Positions 46,109 to 56,254 are shown, counted from the first letter of the stretch. The stretch is 64,000 bases of DNA from Rivularia sp. PCC 7116 (GCF_000316665.1 NC_019678.1:8031001-8095000), one strand, 5' to 3'. Notes: a model not told the origin generated them from the sequence alone. A program made the numbers and translations.

Positions 46109-48628
46109 TTGAAGTTGAAATTTTGGTACGCAGGAATATTAGGTATATTTTATTTGGCGCTATCTCAACCGGCTTTAGCAGCAGAAAAGCAGACAAAGAT
46201 AGACATCGATAAAGATAAAGCTTCGGTTGAAGAAAAAACTGATAAATCAACTTCAAATATTCTTCAATTAGGTGAAATTCAATTTCCAAAAACCAGCGCT
46301 TCTTATCTGCTGACACAGGAAAATACAACTCCTGCAATTGTGCAGATAAGTGGTGTACGTTTGCGAAAAACAGAAACTGGTTTAGAAGTCGTTTTAGAAA
46401 CTCCCCAAGGAGATTTATTATCACCGACGACAAGAATAGAAGGTAACACTTTAATTGCAGATATTCCCAATGCGGTATTGATACCCGATGGCGGATTTAG
46501 AGAAAATAATCCTGTAGAAGGGATTGCTTCAGTAACCGTGACGCAGTTAGATGATAAAGTACAGGTACAAATAACTGGAGTGGAAAATGCTCCAACTGTA
46601 AACATAGCTTCAGGCTATCGCAAATTAATTTTCAGCTTAGATGCTGCTCCCAGAGCGGATATCGAACTTACAGTTACAGCACAAAAACGTCCCGAAGAGG
46701 AGCAAGAAATTCCTTTGAGTTTGACGGTGATTCGACAGCAAGAAATCGAAGACGCTCGAATCGATTCTTTTCAAGATATTGCAGAATATACCCCCAACTT
46801 TAGCTTTGCTCCCACATCTGGTGGTGGTACTGAATTTAGTAACTACAGTCTGCGGGGAATTAACAATGCTAATTTTCTTACCGCTCAAGATAGTGTAGCC
46901 TTCTATATAGATGATGTTCCGGTTGATTATAACGGCTTTCTAGACTTGGCTTTTACCGATTTGGAAAGGATAGAAGTACTAAGCGGACCTCAAAGTACTC
47001 TTTACGGTAAAAATAGTTCGGCTGGTGTAGTTAATGTAATTTCTCGTCAAGCAACTTTTGAACCAGAAGTCACCTTGGGTTTTGCTTACGGTAGATTTAA
47101 CCAGAGGGAGGTGCAATTTTCTATTAACGATGGTTTGGTTGAGGATAAATTAGCCTTGCGAATCGCTGGAGCTTATAGGGGGCAAGATGGATTTATTGAA
47201 AATCTTGCTACAGGTGAAAAAATAGGTGAAAGAGCGCGATTTGCAGGCAGAGGGCAATTGTTATGGACACCTAACTTAGATTGGACTGTATCTTTTAATA
47301 GCTACAATAGCTTTACGGATGATGGCAATCCGACTTATAACACACTTAATCCTGAAGACCCTTTTGAGGTTAATTTAGAGACTGAAGGTTTTAATAAGCT
47401 TAGTACAAATACTCAAGCTGTAAAAGTTGGTTATAACGGTGAGGGTTTCCGAGCAACTTCAATTACAGCCCGTCGTTATAGCCGTCAGGAAAACGTTGTT
47501 CCTGGAAATGGCGGAGGATTACAGATTATTGATGATGTTAATTCAACAACATGGACGCAGGAATTACGCTTCCAATCTCCGGAAACAGCCGAGCGTTTGC
47601 AATGGTTATTAGGTGGTTACTACGAATCTCGCGACTTTACAGTTGATGACGCTCAAAGCGAATTCCCCGGATTTGGGAGATTTCGCCGTTTCGGAGACGA
47701 TTCTCGGACAACTTATGCCGTATTTGGACAAGTTGATTACAAACCTATCGAACCATTAACCGTATTTGCTGGTTTGCGTTACGAAACTTCCGATGCATCT
47801 TCAAGGAGTACTTCTGAATCCGCACCTTTTGGTGGTGCTTTTACTCCAAGTCGTCCAGAATTCGATGAAGAAGTCAGTAACGATGAATTGATTCCTCGCT
47901 TTGGTTTGAAATATCAACTTAATTCCAATTTATTGGCTTATACAACTATAGCGAAAGGTTATAGACCTGGTGGATTGAATTACCGTGCTGATACTGAAGA
48001 TACATTGATATTTGGAGAAGAAAAAACCTGGAGTTACGAAGCTGGTTTAAAATCTTCTTGGTTGAATAATCGTTTGATTGCTAACTTGTCAGTATTTCAT
48101 AACGATGTAAATGACTATCAAGTATTGCAATTTGACGAAAGTGGATTTTTTGGAAGTGTTAGCAACATCGATTTAAGAGCCACTGGAGTTGAATTTGAAT
48201 TAAAAGCAAAACCAGCTAAAGGATTAGATTTAATTGCATCAGTTGGTTATGTAGATAGTGAATACAAAAACTATTTAAACTCAGATACCGGAGTGGATTT
48301 AAGCGACAATCAAGTTCCTTTTGTACCGCAATTTACTTATAATTTAGCCGCACAATATCGCAGCCAAGGAGGTTTATATGCTCGTGCGGGATTGACGGGT
48401 TATGGTATTACTTATTTTGATGACGAAAATCAAATCAAGCAAGAACCTTATGTACTTGTAAATGCTCGTATCGGTTACGAAGCCGATAAATATGGCATTT
48501 ATTTATATGCAAATAACTTGTTTGATACTCGCTATATTACCTCTGGTTTCTTATTCCCAGTACCAGACGGTACCGCAGGATTTGGAGATCCGGTTACATA
48601 CGGAGTTCAATTTAAAGCGACATTGTGA
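46109..48628 (+). CDS. AMIN-domain TonB-dependent receptor (paralogue 2)
   Basis: The start is TTG at 46109 (KLKFWYAG) with gagga upstream; no ATG fits. The protein has 839 residues: signal peptide (ALSQPALAA), an AMIN domain at ~70-180 (VQISGVRLRKTETGLEVVLE), a TonB-box/plug start (LTVTAQKRPEEEQEIPLSL), plug to ~310 (ERIEVLSGPQSTLYGKNSSAG), then a 22-strand barrel ending FKATL. It would import ferric siderophores or similar ligands over the outer membrane with TonB energy. Together with paralogue 1 and the MFS gene it forms one plus-strand set, probably iron-regulated. Confidence 0.92.
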   Translation: MKLKFWYAGILGIFYLALSQPALAAEKQTKIDIDKDKASVEEKTDKSTSNILQLGEIQFPKTSASYLLTQENTTPAIVQISGVRLRKTETGLEVVLETPQGDLLSPTTRIEGNTLIADIPNAVLIPDGGFRENNPVEGIASVTVTQLDDKVQVQITGVENAPTVNIASGYRKLIFSLDAAPRADIELTVTAQKRPEEEQEIPLSLTVIRQQEIEDARIDSFQDIAEYTPNFSFAPTSGGGTEFSNYSLRGINNANFLTAQDSVAFYIDDVPVDYNGFLDLAFTDLERIEVLSGPQSTLYGKNSSAGVVNVISRQATFEPEVTLGFAYGRFNQREVQFSINDGLVEDKLALRIAGAYRGQDGFIENLATGEKIGERARFAGRGQLLWTPNLDWTVSFNSYNSFTDDGNPTYNTLNPEDPFEVNLETEGFNKLSTNTQAVKVGYNGEGFRATSITARRYSRQENVVPGNGGGLQIIDDVNSTTWTQELRFQSPETAERLQWLLGGYYESRDFTVDDAQSEFPGFGRFRRFGDDSRTTYAVFGQVDYKPIEPLTVFAGLRYETSDASSRSTSESAPFGGAFTPSRPEFDEEVSNDELIPRFGLKYQLNSNLLAYTTIAKGYRPGGLNYRADTEDTLIFGEEKTWSYEAGLKSSWLNNRLIANLSVFHNDVNDYQVLQFDESGFFGSVSNIDLRATGVEFELKAKPAKGLDLIASVGYVDSEYKNYLNSDTGVDLSDNQVPFVPQFTYNLAAQYRSQGGLYARAGLTGYGITYFDDENQIKQEPYVLVNARIGYEADKYGIYLYANNLFDTRYITSGFLFPVPDGTAGFGDPVTYGVQFKATL

Positions 48629-48638
48629 TTTTAATTAT

Positions 48639-48750
48639 CTGGTTCCCAGTCTCTGGCTGGGAACCCATACACGGAGGCTCTGGCTCCAGGTAGCTCAAAT
48701 AGAGGCAGAGCCTCAAGTTGAGGATTCCCAGCCGGAGACTGGGAACGAGC
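48639..48750. repeat. Nested palindromic repeat, family 1 (copy 2 of 3)
   Basis: Outer arms ggttcccagtc...gactgggaacgagc and inner gaggctctggctcc...ggcagagcctc. It lies in the gap between the receptor and the MFS gene, so it may process or end part of the transcript. Confidence 0.8.
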
Positions 48751-48779
48751 TACAGCTAAATCTTGATAAATGATAATTT

Positions 48780-50009
48780 ATGCTTTCTAAACTAATCCTT
48801 CTAGCTGCACTTTATACCGCTCAATTCATACCTACAACCTTTTTTATTCAAACCGTACCTATTTTTATGCGGCAACAAAATATGTCGCTGGATGCTATCG
48901 GTTTTTTGAGTTTTCTGATTCTTCCTTCAGCTTTAAAATTTCTTTGGTCCCCATTTATAGATCGTTACCGTATACCCAAGTTGGGACATTATCGCGGCTG
49001 GATTATTGTATTCCAAATATTGTTAGCAATTGTCACATTTGGATGTGCATTTATTGATATTGAAAATAACTTCAATACCTTAATTATTTGTATGTTCTGC
49101 GCTTTTTTGTTTTCCTCCAGTCAAGATATTGCCACAGATGCTATAGCAGTTAATTTACTCGAACCAAACGAACGCGGAATTGGTAACGCAATTCAATCAG
49201 GAGGAAATATTTTTGGTGCAATTATTGGTGGTGGTGGAGTATTGATTTTATTGGATAGAGTCGGTTGGAAATACAGTTTAATCATCATCTCTTTGGTTAT
49301 GTTAATAACTTTAATTCCCGTACTTTTATATTCAGAAGTAGTAAATCGCAAACCAAAAAAATCAAACTTTTTTAAATCTTATTTTCAACCTTTTATTAAT
49401 TTTTTATCTCGTCCCAAAGCATTACCTTGGCTTTTAGTTTTAGTGCTATATATGGGAGGAGAAATGATGTCTGGTACAATGTTGCGTCCGCTTTTTGTAG
49501 ATAGAGGATTATCGCTGTCAGAAATTGGCGTAATGTTAGGAATTTTTAGCTATAGCGTTCGTATTATCAGCGCTTTAATTGCAGGAGTTTTGATTACTAA
49601 ATTAGGAAGAATAAATTCGTTAATTTTATTTGGATTGGCAGCCAGTATTGCAACGCTTTTGTATATAATACCTGCAAGCGGTGTCAGTAATTTACCTATC
49701 TTGTACGCAGTAACGATTACCGTCAATGCATTGCAAGGTATGGCATACACAGCTTTACTCAGCGCCATGATGGATAAATGCGTTACACCGGAGGTGTCAA
49801 GCTCTGCTTATCGCCATACAGCCGCGACTGATTATACGCTACAAGTTTCCGTAGTATCTATCGGTGGAGTTGCTGCTTCAATGCTTAGTGGTACAATCGC
49901 CAGCGCTACTGGATATACAGGTATGTTTATTATCAGTGCTGCGGTATCTATATTAAGCGTATTAGTAATTTTTCAATTCTTTCGTAGAGTAGCTGTTGAA
50001 GCTAGATAA
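48780..50009 (+). CDS. MFS transporter of the AmpG/RhtX/FptX type
   Basis: The protein has 409 residues and twelve predicted membrane segments. The first loop ALKFLWSPFIDRYRIPKLGHYRGW and the SSSQDIATDAIAVNLLEPNERGIGNAIQSGGNIFG motif mark the AmpG-related/PAT group, which includes the siderophore permeases RhtX and FptX. The place directly after two TonB receptors makes it the likely inner-membrane step for the same ligand. A cell-wall muropeptide role (AmpG) is the alternative but fits the context less well. Confidence 0.85.
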   Translation: MLSKLILLAALYTAQFIPTTFFIQTVPIFMRQQNMSLDAIGFLSFLILPSALKFLWSPFIDRYRIPKLGHYRGWIIVFQILLAIVTFGCAFIDIENNFNTLIICMFCAFLFSSSQDIATDAIAVNLLEPNERGIGNAIQSGGNIFGAIIGGGGVLILLDRVGWKYSLIIISLVMLITLIPVLLYSEVVNRKPKKSNFFKSYFQPFINFLSRPKALPWLLVLVLYMGGEMMSGTMLRPLFVDRGLSLSEIGVMLGIFSYSVRIISALIAGVLITKLGRINSLILFGLAASIATLLYIIPASGVSNLPILYAVTITVNALQGMAYTALLSAMMDKCVTPEVSSSAYRHTAATDYTLQVSVVSIGGVAASMLSGTIASATGYTGMFIISAAVSILSVLVIFQFFRRVAVEAR

Positions 50010-50057
50010 CTTTAATTTTTTATGTTGAATCTATTTAATATTCCCTGCTGCTAAAAC

Positions 50058-50606
50058 TTACTCTACGGTTAAATCTAATTCGGGAAAAGTACGAGAAACA
50101 ATTTTTTTATTTCCAGTAAATTCTGTATCTTCGTATAAACCTTCTTCCCATAATAAAACCGTAATGTTTGATTCAATTGGATCTACAATCCAGTATTCAG
50201 GTATTTCTAAAGCAGCATATTCAGAACGTTTATAACGATAGTCACGCTTTACCGATTCGGGGCTAACTACTTCTACAACAACTAAAGGCGGAGACTGACA
50301 TACAGCAGATTCATCCAAGAATTCCATAACCTGTTCTGATGTTACAACATAAACATCAGATAAACGCGATTTTCTCCAACCAGTTCTAATTCCCGCTTCT
50401 CTAAAACACATCCAAGGTAACTTTTGATTTTTAATTTGTTCATCAAAGTTTTTTTCGATAAATTTCGATATTAGTAGATGTCTAAAAGTTGGAGGATTCA
50501 TTAACTCAAGTTTTCCATCAATCAATTCGTAGCGGTTATCTGTACCGTCATCGTAGGTAAGATATTCTTCAAATGAATATATAGTTTTTGTTGTAGTTTG
50601 AGTCAT
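50058..50606 (-). CDS. Uma2 family protein (PD-(D/E)XK nuclease fold)
   Basis: The protein has 182 residues with the Uma2 pattern: YSFEEYLTYDDGTDNRYELIDG, LSDVYVVTSEQ (catalytic Asp), PPLVVVEVVSPESVKRDYRYKRSEY (Glu and Lys) and EYWIVDPIESNITV. Uma2 proteins are present in dozens of copies in cyanobacteria and are predicted endonucleases of unknown role. It is convergent with the MFS gene. Confidence 0.92.
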   Translation of the reverse strand: MTQTTTKTIYSFEEYLTYDDGTDNRYELIDGKLELMNPPTFRHLLISKFIEKNFDEQIKNQKLPWMCFREAGIRTGWRKSRLSDVYVVTSEQVMEFLDESAVCQSPPLVVVEVVSPESVKRDYRYKRSEYAALEIPEYWIVDPIESNITVLLWEEGLYEDTEFTGNKKIVSRTFPELDLTVE

Positions 50607-50978
50607 TATTTTACAATTATTTTGACTTGAAATGATAAAAATTAAACATATCTATTCTAATAAAATTACTCCCTTTATGCTGTTATATTAATTATCTCTC
50701 TATACTTCTTCCCTCTGCGTACTTTGCGTCTCTGCGGTTTTTTCCTTCAATAATCTTGCTGACAACAGAGTGACTTTAAAACAGCTATCTCCAATTTATT
50801 CAGGAAGCGAATAAGCATTACATAAGCATAAATCTATGAAGTATAAAATTACTCATCAAAATTCAAAGATTTATAAACCATCAAGCTAAAAAGCTGTCAT
50901 ACATAATTCAATGTATTACCATATGTAAATCGCCTGACAATTATCAATGCAAAACTTACTCAAATACCCCATCAATAT
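50607..50978. other. Intergenic region
   Basis: This divergent region should contain promoters for Uma2 (minus) and the membrane protein (plus). Part near 50710-50745 (ctctgcgtactttgcgtctctgcgg) is a well-known dispersed sequence of cyanobacteria; similar words recur near 51730 and inside the AAA gene near 52970. Nothing else was seen. Confidence 0.5.
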
Positions 50979-51521
50979 ATGCGTTTACCATATTGGCTTC
51001 CGAATGTTCGTTCCTGGTTTAATGCTGTAGCTTTAATTTTACTAATGATTGGCATAGACTACTTAATGGATTATGCCGTAGATATTATCAAAATATTGAT
51101 GGATTCAGCACCTTGGTTAATAGGAGCATTCTTGTTTTTATTATTTGCATTTCCAATAGTGACAATAGCATTTTTACATAATTGGTTACATACCTTCCTA
51201 GATGTGTTTTTCCCAGAGAGTAGATTTCCCGAAGATGAATTACGAGCAGGATGGTTTCCAAGTATTTTTAGCTGGTGGGAAGCAGTTTTTGGCTGGGGAA
51301 GCTATGTATTATCTTCAGTCTTCGTGCTGTTTTTCTTAGGAATCTTTACCACACACTCTAACTCGCTCAATTTATTATCTATTTTGAGTCAAGATTTATC
51401 TTCATACAGTTTTTCTTTACCTTCCGCTCGCTTTACAATTTTACAAATAATTGTTGCAGCTTACTTGTATCAGCTTGAGTTTTTAGTTAGACAGCGGTTA
51501 CTTGCAACAGCTAGACAGTAG
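50979..51521 (+). CDS. Hypothetical integral membrane protein
   Basis: The protein has 180 residues and about four membrane segments (roughly residues 12-38, 42-66, 100-124 and 148-168), separated by a hydrophilic loop with FPESRFPEDELRAGWFPS. I do not recognise the family. It stands alone between Uma2 and the AAA cluster, with a good terminator right after it, so it is probably a single-gene unit. Confidence 0.7.
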   Translation: MRLPYWLPNVRSWFNAVALILLMIGIDYLMDYAVDIIKILMDSAPWLIGAFLFLLFAFPIVTIAFLHNWLHTFLDVFFPESRFPEDELRAGWFPSIFSWWEAVFGWGSYVLSSVFVLFFLGIFTTHSNSLNLLSILSQDLSSYSFSLPSARFTILQIIVAAYLYQLEFLVRQRLLATARQ

Positions 51522-51552
51522 TTTAGAACTTTTAAATTATGTTTATGAAGGG

Positions 51553-51587
51553 AACCCGGCATTTTCGATGTTGGGTTTTTTGTTTTT
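51553..51587 (+). terminator. Rho-independent terminator
   Basis: aacccggcat-tttcg-atgttgggtt forms a 10-bp stem (one G-T pair), followed directly by ttttttgttttttt. It lies 31 bp after the membrane-protein stop codon. Confidence 0.85.
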
Positions 51588-51783
51588 TTGACTTTAGTTA
51601 ATGATTACGAAAATTATTCCAACCAATTTTCTAATTATAGATTAGCAATATTTTCAAAATCTTTAATATTAGTTATTTTGCAATACAAGAATAATTAAAA
51701 GTAATAATAAAAAAACTCAGCGTACCTCCGCGTTTACCTTTGCGCTCCTCTGCGTTAAAAACATATATAATTATGAATACCCG

Positions 51784-51851
51784 ACGGTGCGTTACGGCAC
51801 AATCAAATTTATAGTGAAAATCAAAATCACTCGCGCCGTAACACACTCTAC
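51784..51851. repeat. Inverted repeat, family 2 (copy 2 of 2)
   Basis: Ends acggtgcgttacggc and gccgtaacacactctac, as in 18754-18823. The centre is different and contains its own small palindrome (agtgaaaatcaaaatcact). It ends 16 bp before the AAA gene end. Confidence 0.75.
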
Positions 51852-51867
51852 AACTAACTACTAACTA

Positions 51868-53013
51868 CTAACTCACTTCCCTACAAGCTCGATACAAATC
51901 TTTCCAATCGTCTCTTTCTTTCACCACAGTTTCTAAATATTCTTTCCACACAACTTTATCCTGCACTGGATCTTTTATCACTGCTCCAATTATTCCCGAA
52001 GCAACATCTGAAGCGCTTAAACTGCCGTCTCCGAAATGCGCTGCTAATGCCATTCCGCTATTAACCACCGATATTGCTTCTGCGGTGCTTAATGTACTTG
52101 TAGGAGATTTTATCTTAGTTTTACCATCTTCTGTAATTCCACTTCGTAATTCCCGAAATACCGTAACAATCCTTCTTATTTCTTCTAAAGCTGGCGGCTC
52201 TGCTGGTAATTCTAATGCTTTTCCTAAACTTTCTACCCGCTTTTTAACAATTTCGATTTCTTCTTCTACTGTCTTTGGTAATGGTAAAACTACTGTATTA
52301 AAACGTCTTTTCAAAGCGCTGGATAAATCGTTTACTCCTTTATCTCTATCGTTAGCTGTGGCAATGACGCTAAAACCTTTATTAGCCTGTACTTCTTCCC
52401 CTAATTCGGGAATTGGCAGTGTTTTCTCGGATAAAATGGTAATTAATGTATCTTGTACGTCTGCCGGGATGCGGGTTAATTCTTCTACCCTTGCCACCTT
52501 TCCATCTTCCATCGCTCGCATCAATGGGCTTGCTACCAATGCTCCCATCGAGGGACCATCAGCCAGTAATTTCGCGTAATTCCAACCATAGCGAATTGCT
52601 TCCTCACTGGTGCCCGCAGTACCTTGAATTAATAACTTAGAATCTCCCGAAATCGCTGCGGCTAAATGTTCGGAAACCCATGATTTTGCAGTACCGGGAA
52701 CACCAATTAACAGCAAACCCCTGTCAGTTGTCAAAGTCGCGATCGCAATCTCTATAACTCTGCGATCGCCGATATATTTTGGCGACACTTCAAAACCGCT
52801 ATCGAGCTTCCCACCCATCAAATAAGTCATTACAGCCCAAGGTGATAATTTCCAATTTGGCGGGCGTTGACGCTTATCAACTTTTCCTAATTCTTCTAAC
52901 TCTTGGGCAAACTGATGTTCGGCATGTTCCCTAAGCAAACTTGTTTCTTTGCTTACCTTTTCTTTCTTACTCTGCGTACTCTGTGCCTCTGCGGTTTTAT
53001 TTTTTTCAGCCAT
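51868..53013 (-). CDS. MoxR-type AAA ATPase
   Basis: The start is set at 53013 (MAEKNKTAEAQ), where aggggaa gives a ribosome site; the open frame extends to 53061. The 381-residue protein has Walker A GVPGTAKSW, a Walker B-like region around VARVEELTRIPADVQDTLITILSEK, sensor 1 VIATANDRDKGVND and the arginine-finger region SSALKRRFNTVVLP. These are features of MoxR-type chaperone ATPases that act with a VWA partner. It lies 60 bp from the DUF5691 gene on the same strand. The usual downstream partners (DUF5682 and VWA) are not next to it; a membrane protein on the other strand follows. Confidence 0.88.
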   Translation of the reverse strand: MAEKNKTAEAQSTQSKKEKVSKETSLLREHAEHQFAQELEELGKVDKRQRPPNWKLSPWAVMTYLMGGKLDSGFEVSPKYIGDRRVIEIAIATLTTDRGLLLIGVPGTAKSWVSEHLAAAISGDSKLLIQGTAGTSEEAIRYGWNYAKLLADGPSMGALVASPLMRAMEDGKVARVEELTRIPADVQDTLITILSEKTLPIPELGEEVQANKGFSVIATANDRDKGVNDLSSALKRRFNTVVLPLPKTVEEEIEIVKKRVESLGKALELPAEPPALEEIRRIVTVFRELRSGITEDGKTKIKSPTSTLSTAEAISVVNSGMALAAHFGDGSLSASDVASGIIGAVIKDPVQDKVVWKEYLETVVKERDDWKDLYRACREVS

Positions 53014-53072
53014 ATTTCCCCTTCTAATTTTTAATCTATAATTTACTTGTTTTCTAATCAAAAATCTGGAGA

Positions 53073-54599
53073 CTACACTAATAGTGCTTGTCTCATCTCA
53101 TATCTAAACTGCAATTTGGTTAAAAATCTATCAACCGCATCAATTAGAGTTTTATGAATATTTTCAGATGCTGCAAAATTCAAATAGTTAACAGCTTGAC
53201 TATAAACCGAAGGTGATATTTTTGAGGAAAAAGTTGCTAAAGCTGAACTCAACTGCCAATTATTAACTTTATTATTGCTTTCAATGCAGCTTTTAATACT
53301 TGATATTGCAGTTTGACTAATTTGCTCATCCCAGATGTAAGGAGTGTTAACCAATAATATAAAAGCTGGATTCGCGGAACTAAAAATATTATCAGGATGC
53401 TGCTGCAAAACCTCTAAAATCAAACTTTGAATTTGAGATTCAGGAATTACTTTAAATAAATATTTAATCGAGCCGTCACTGTTAGTCAAATTTTTAGATA
53501 ATTTTGGACAGGCTTTGAGTAAAGCTTCAGCCCATACCGTATCTTTACTTCTAATCGTAGCCGTTATCCAAGCTTCTAAAAATACTTTTTCCCATTTACT
53601 ATTTTCGACAATTTTTATTAATTCGTCAGGAGTCTTTTGCCAATCATTACTCCATATACTTGGCGGTACAAAACTAAGCATTTGTAATAGTAAACTTGCT
53701 TTCTCTCCTAACGAAGGTATATATTTTGATTCATCTATACCGTCTTGAGTCATTTCCAAAGTACATTTTTTTGGTAATACCACCTCTATTCCGTTTCTAT
53801 CCAAACTTAATAAAGGACGCACTCTTTCTACCATTCTGTTTACAAGCTTTGATTCTGGGATTTGTGCGAGCAATCGCGCTGCCACATCTCGCACTAACTT
53901 ACTTCTATCTTCAAGAGCATCCTCTAAAAACTTCTCATCCTCAACGCTCAAACCAATTTCTAATACTTCTAGTAGACTTGCTCTTTCTTGCGCTCTTTCC
54001 TTAGTCCAAATACTTTGCAACTGGGATAGCCCTGTTTCTGCTTCGGATTGACGCAATTCATGCAATACATTTTTTCTAGCTTCCAAACTACCGTTTTTCC
54101 AAATTTTCTCTTTATCTTCACTACTTACATAGTTCCATTCTGGATTTTGCGTTGCCAACCATATTCCCCGTTTACCCAGAACTGGTAAGATATATTTTCG
54201 TAAATTATTCTGTCTGCTTCCTAACGTCAATAATTCTGGTAAATATTTAGGAGAAACATTTTTTTTGGTATCTGCCAATAATTTTAACCACTCCGGCAAA
54301 ATTGCACCGTATTCTCCACTTAACATTATTCCTAAATGTTGTTCTGAAGCATGACTGCAATATGGTAAATCATCTAAATCGCAAGTTTCTATGGTTTTGT
54401 TATTATCAATCGCAATGAATTTACCAGCTTTTTGATAAAAATAAATTGTTCCAGCCGCACTAAGCAAACAACCTTCCTTATCCTTAGTATCAAGATGATT
54501 TAAAACTTCACCCAGTTGATTATCTTGTGTCGTAATTTTTAATTCCAGTCTTTGAGTACCAACAACTGCCGTTTTTACTAAATCTTGCCAAATATTCAT
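53073..54599 (-). CDS. DUF5691 family protein
   Basis: The protein has 508 residues. The start IWQDLVKTAVVGTQRLEL and the all-helical, repeat-like body with LGKRGIWLATQNPEWNYV and LLEVLEIGLSVEDEKFLEDALEDRSK fit DUF5691, HEAT-like proteins encoded with SWIM and MoxR-type genes. Role unknown; in this gene set it may be a scaffold for the ATPase. It is between the SWIM gene and the AAA gene, all on the minus strand. Confidence 0.82.
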   Translation of the reverse strand: MNIWQDLVKTAVVGTQRLELKITTQDNQLGEVLNHLDTKDKEGCLLSAAGTIYFYQKAGKFIAIDNNKTIETCDLDDLPYCSHASEQHLGIMLSGEYGAILPEWLKLLADTKKNVSPKYLPELLTLGSRQNNLRKYILPVLGKRGIWLATQNPEWNYVSSEDKEKIWKNGSLEARKNVLHELRQSEAETGLSQLQSIWTKERAQERASLLEVLEIGLSVEDEKFLEDALEDRSKLVRDVAARLLAQIPESKLVNRMVERVRPLLSLDRNGIEVVLPKKCTLEMTQDGIDESKYIPSLGEKASLLLQMLSFVPPSIWSNDWQKTPDELIKIVENSKWEKVFLEAWITATIRSKDTVWAEALLKACPKLSKNLTNSDGSIKYLFKVIPESQIQSLILEVLQQHPDNIFSSANPAFILLVNTPYIWDEQISQTAISSIKSCIESNNKVNNWQLSSALATFSSKISPSVYSQAVNYLNFAASENIHKTLIDAVDRFLTKLQFRYEMRQALLV

Positions 54600-54644
54600 T
54601 TATATAAATCTGGTTTTATTTATTAAATAATTCGTTAAGTCTTT

Positions 54645-54750
54645 CTCGTTCCGAGACTCCGGCTCGGAATGCATTTTCAGAGGCTCTGCCTCGTTTACAA
54701 AGGAGGCAGAGCCTCCGATACATCATTACCAGGCAAAGCATGGTAACGAG
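54645..54750. repeat. Nested palindromic repeat, family 1 (copy 3 of 3)
   Basis: Arms ctcgttccgag...ctcggaatg and gaggctctgcctc...gaggcagagcctc, then ttaccaggc...catggtaacgag. It fills the gap between the SWIM and DUF5691 genes. Confidence 0.8.
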
Positions 54751-54794
54751 AAATAAGTTTTAACAATGCCCCATGCCCAATACCCAATTCCCAA

Positions 54795-56123
54795 TTAACA
54801 ATTAACAAACCGATTATCTACCCACACACTTAAAGGTAAAAAGCATTCCCCATCCCATTCACCAAATATATCTAGTGGATACCCCCCACTCAGCGCTAAT
54901 AACTGCCAATTATTTTTAAATCTTGATTTCAAAGGAAGCAATCGGTTGTCTTCATCGCGTACAAACCAGTTATTATTTTGTTTTATTGGAATTACTCCCC
55001 GCGTTGGGGCAGGAAATTGTTCTATCCAAGGATTATAAGCAAGGGCTTGAGAATATTCTTGTATCATATTTGAGATATTACTATATCCCGGCATTGCATC
55101 CATTTGAGTTGCTTCGTCTTGCCGAGTTTTGATGATGGCTCTTAAAGGAAAAGCACTCTCGAAAAATACTAATTCTGCATTTATGCAACTTCCTGGTACA
55201 AGACTAGTGTCTAATGGCTGACTGCCGTGAGCAAAGTTAAGAATTAATGCTTTTTGTTGCGTTGCTTTACCCCAAAGCCAAGTACGCTGTATTTTTAAAC
55301 GGTCTTCTGCTGCTAAACTTTGCCCTAAAATAAGCCATAAATCACTTACTCCTTGCTGCGTTGATAATTCTTGTTGATTCTGGGAAAAACCAATTTGAGT
55401 ACGAATATCAGTTTGTACCGGAACAGTTAAAGTTTCTAAGTGTTTGAAAGCTGCAATTAAAAGATATACCCTGCCTAATTGCGATAGTAATCTTTCTTGC
55501 CATCCCGCACCAGAATGAGCAATACTCCCCATATCCTTTACCAAGCGAGCGACACCTGGAGCCTGTGCGTCTACCAACCGTGCTGCTGATTCATCCCAAA
55601 AGCTGTAGGGTTTCTCCTGGGCTGCTGCTAAACCGTTACTTATCAAATCTCGCAGCCATACTTCTAAATCCTGCATCCCCGCAGTAACTTTATTTAAACG
55701 CTTCTGGGCGCGTTTGACTTGCGCTTGGGGATTTGCTTCTCGATTGACTTTTTCTTCTGCTTTGACTTTTTCTTCTTTTTTAGTTTTTCGCGTACTGCGG
55801 GCTTGCAGCCAATCATCAACCCACTCGGGAGGTGAATCTTGAGCGAATAATTGTTTCTCGTTTGCCAGTAAAAGAAACAAAGCGATGCCGTGCTTACACG
55901 GAAACTTCCGACTGGGACAACTACATTTAAAAGCAGGTTCGGTTAAATCAATTTGAGTCCGATAAGGATTTTTACCGCTTCCTTGACAATCACCCCAAGC
56001 AGCTTTTTCATTGCAACCTAATGAGGACCACTTACGAGAAGTCGCTAAAGCTCTACCATTCTTAGCAGAACTTGCATCTGGTGCTAAAGCCAAAATTTGT
56101 TCCTGCGTCCAAGTTGCAGACAT
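54795..56123 (-). CDS. SWIM zinc-finger protein
   Basis: The start is taken at 56123 (MSATWTQEQILALAPD), which matches the family start; the open frame goes seven codons further. The 442-residue protein has the SWIM motif FKCSCPSRKFPCKHGIALFLLL (CxC...CxH) at ~65-90. A Lys/Glu-rich linker and a large helical region follow. SWIM domains bind DNA or proteins through zinc. It is the first gene of the SWIM-DUF5691-AAA group on the minus strand. Confidence 0.9.
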   Translation of the reverse strand: MSATWTQEQILALAPDASSAKNGRALATSRKWSSLGCNEKAAWGDCQGSGKNPYRTQIDLTEPAFKCSCPSRKFPCKHGIALFLLLANEKQLFAQDSPPEWVDDWLQARSTRKTKKEEKVKAEEKVNREANPQAQVKRAQKRLNKVTAGMQDLEVWLRDLISNGLAAAQEKPYSFWDESAARLVDAQAPGVARLVKDMGSIAHSGAGWQERLLSQLGRVYLLIAAFKHLETLTVPVQTDIRTQIGFSQNQQELSTQQGVSDLWLILGQSLAAEDRLKIQRTWLWGKATQQKALILNFAHGSQPLDTSLVPGSCINAELVFFESAFPLRAIIKTRQDEATQMDAMPGYSNISNMIQEYSQALAYNPWIEQFPAPTRGVIPIKQNNNWFVRDEDNRLLPLKSRFKNNWQLLALSGGYPLDIFGEWDGECFLPLSVWVDNRFVNC

Positions 56124-56254
56124 TAAAAAAATCGCAATTAACAAAAATTAGAATGGAATATAAATCCCAACCAATTGTACTTGACATTTTCGCTCTTAAA
56201 AACTGTCAGTTCTGATGTACCGCGATACTTCTTTAGGAAAGGCATTCCTTTCAA

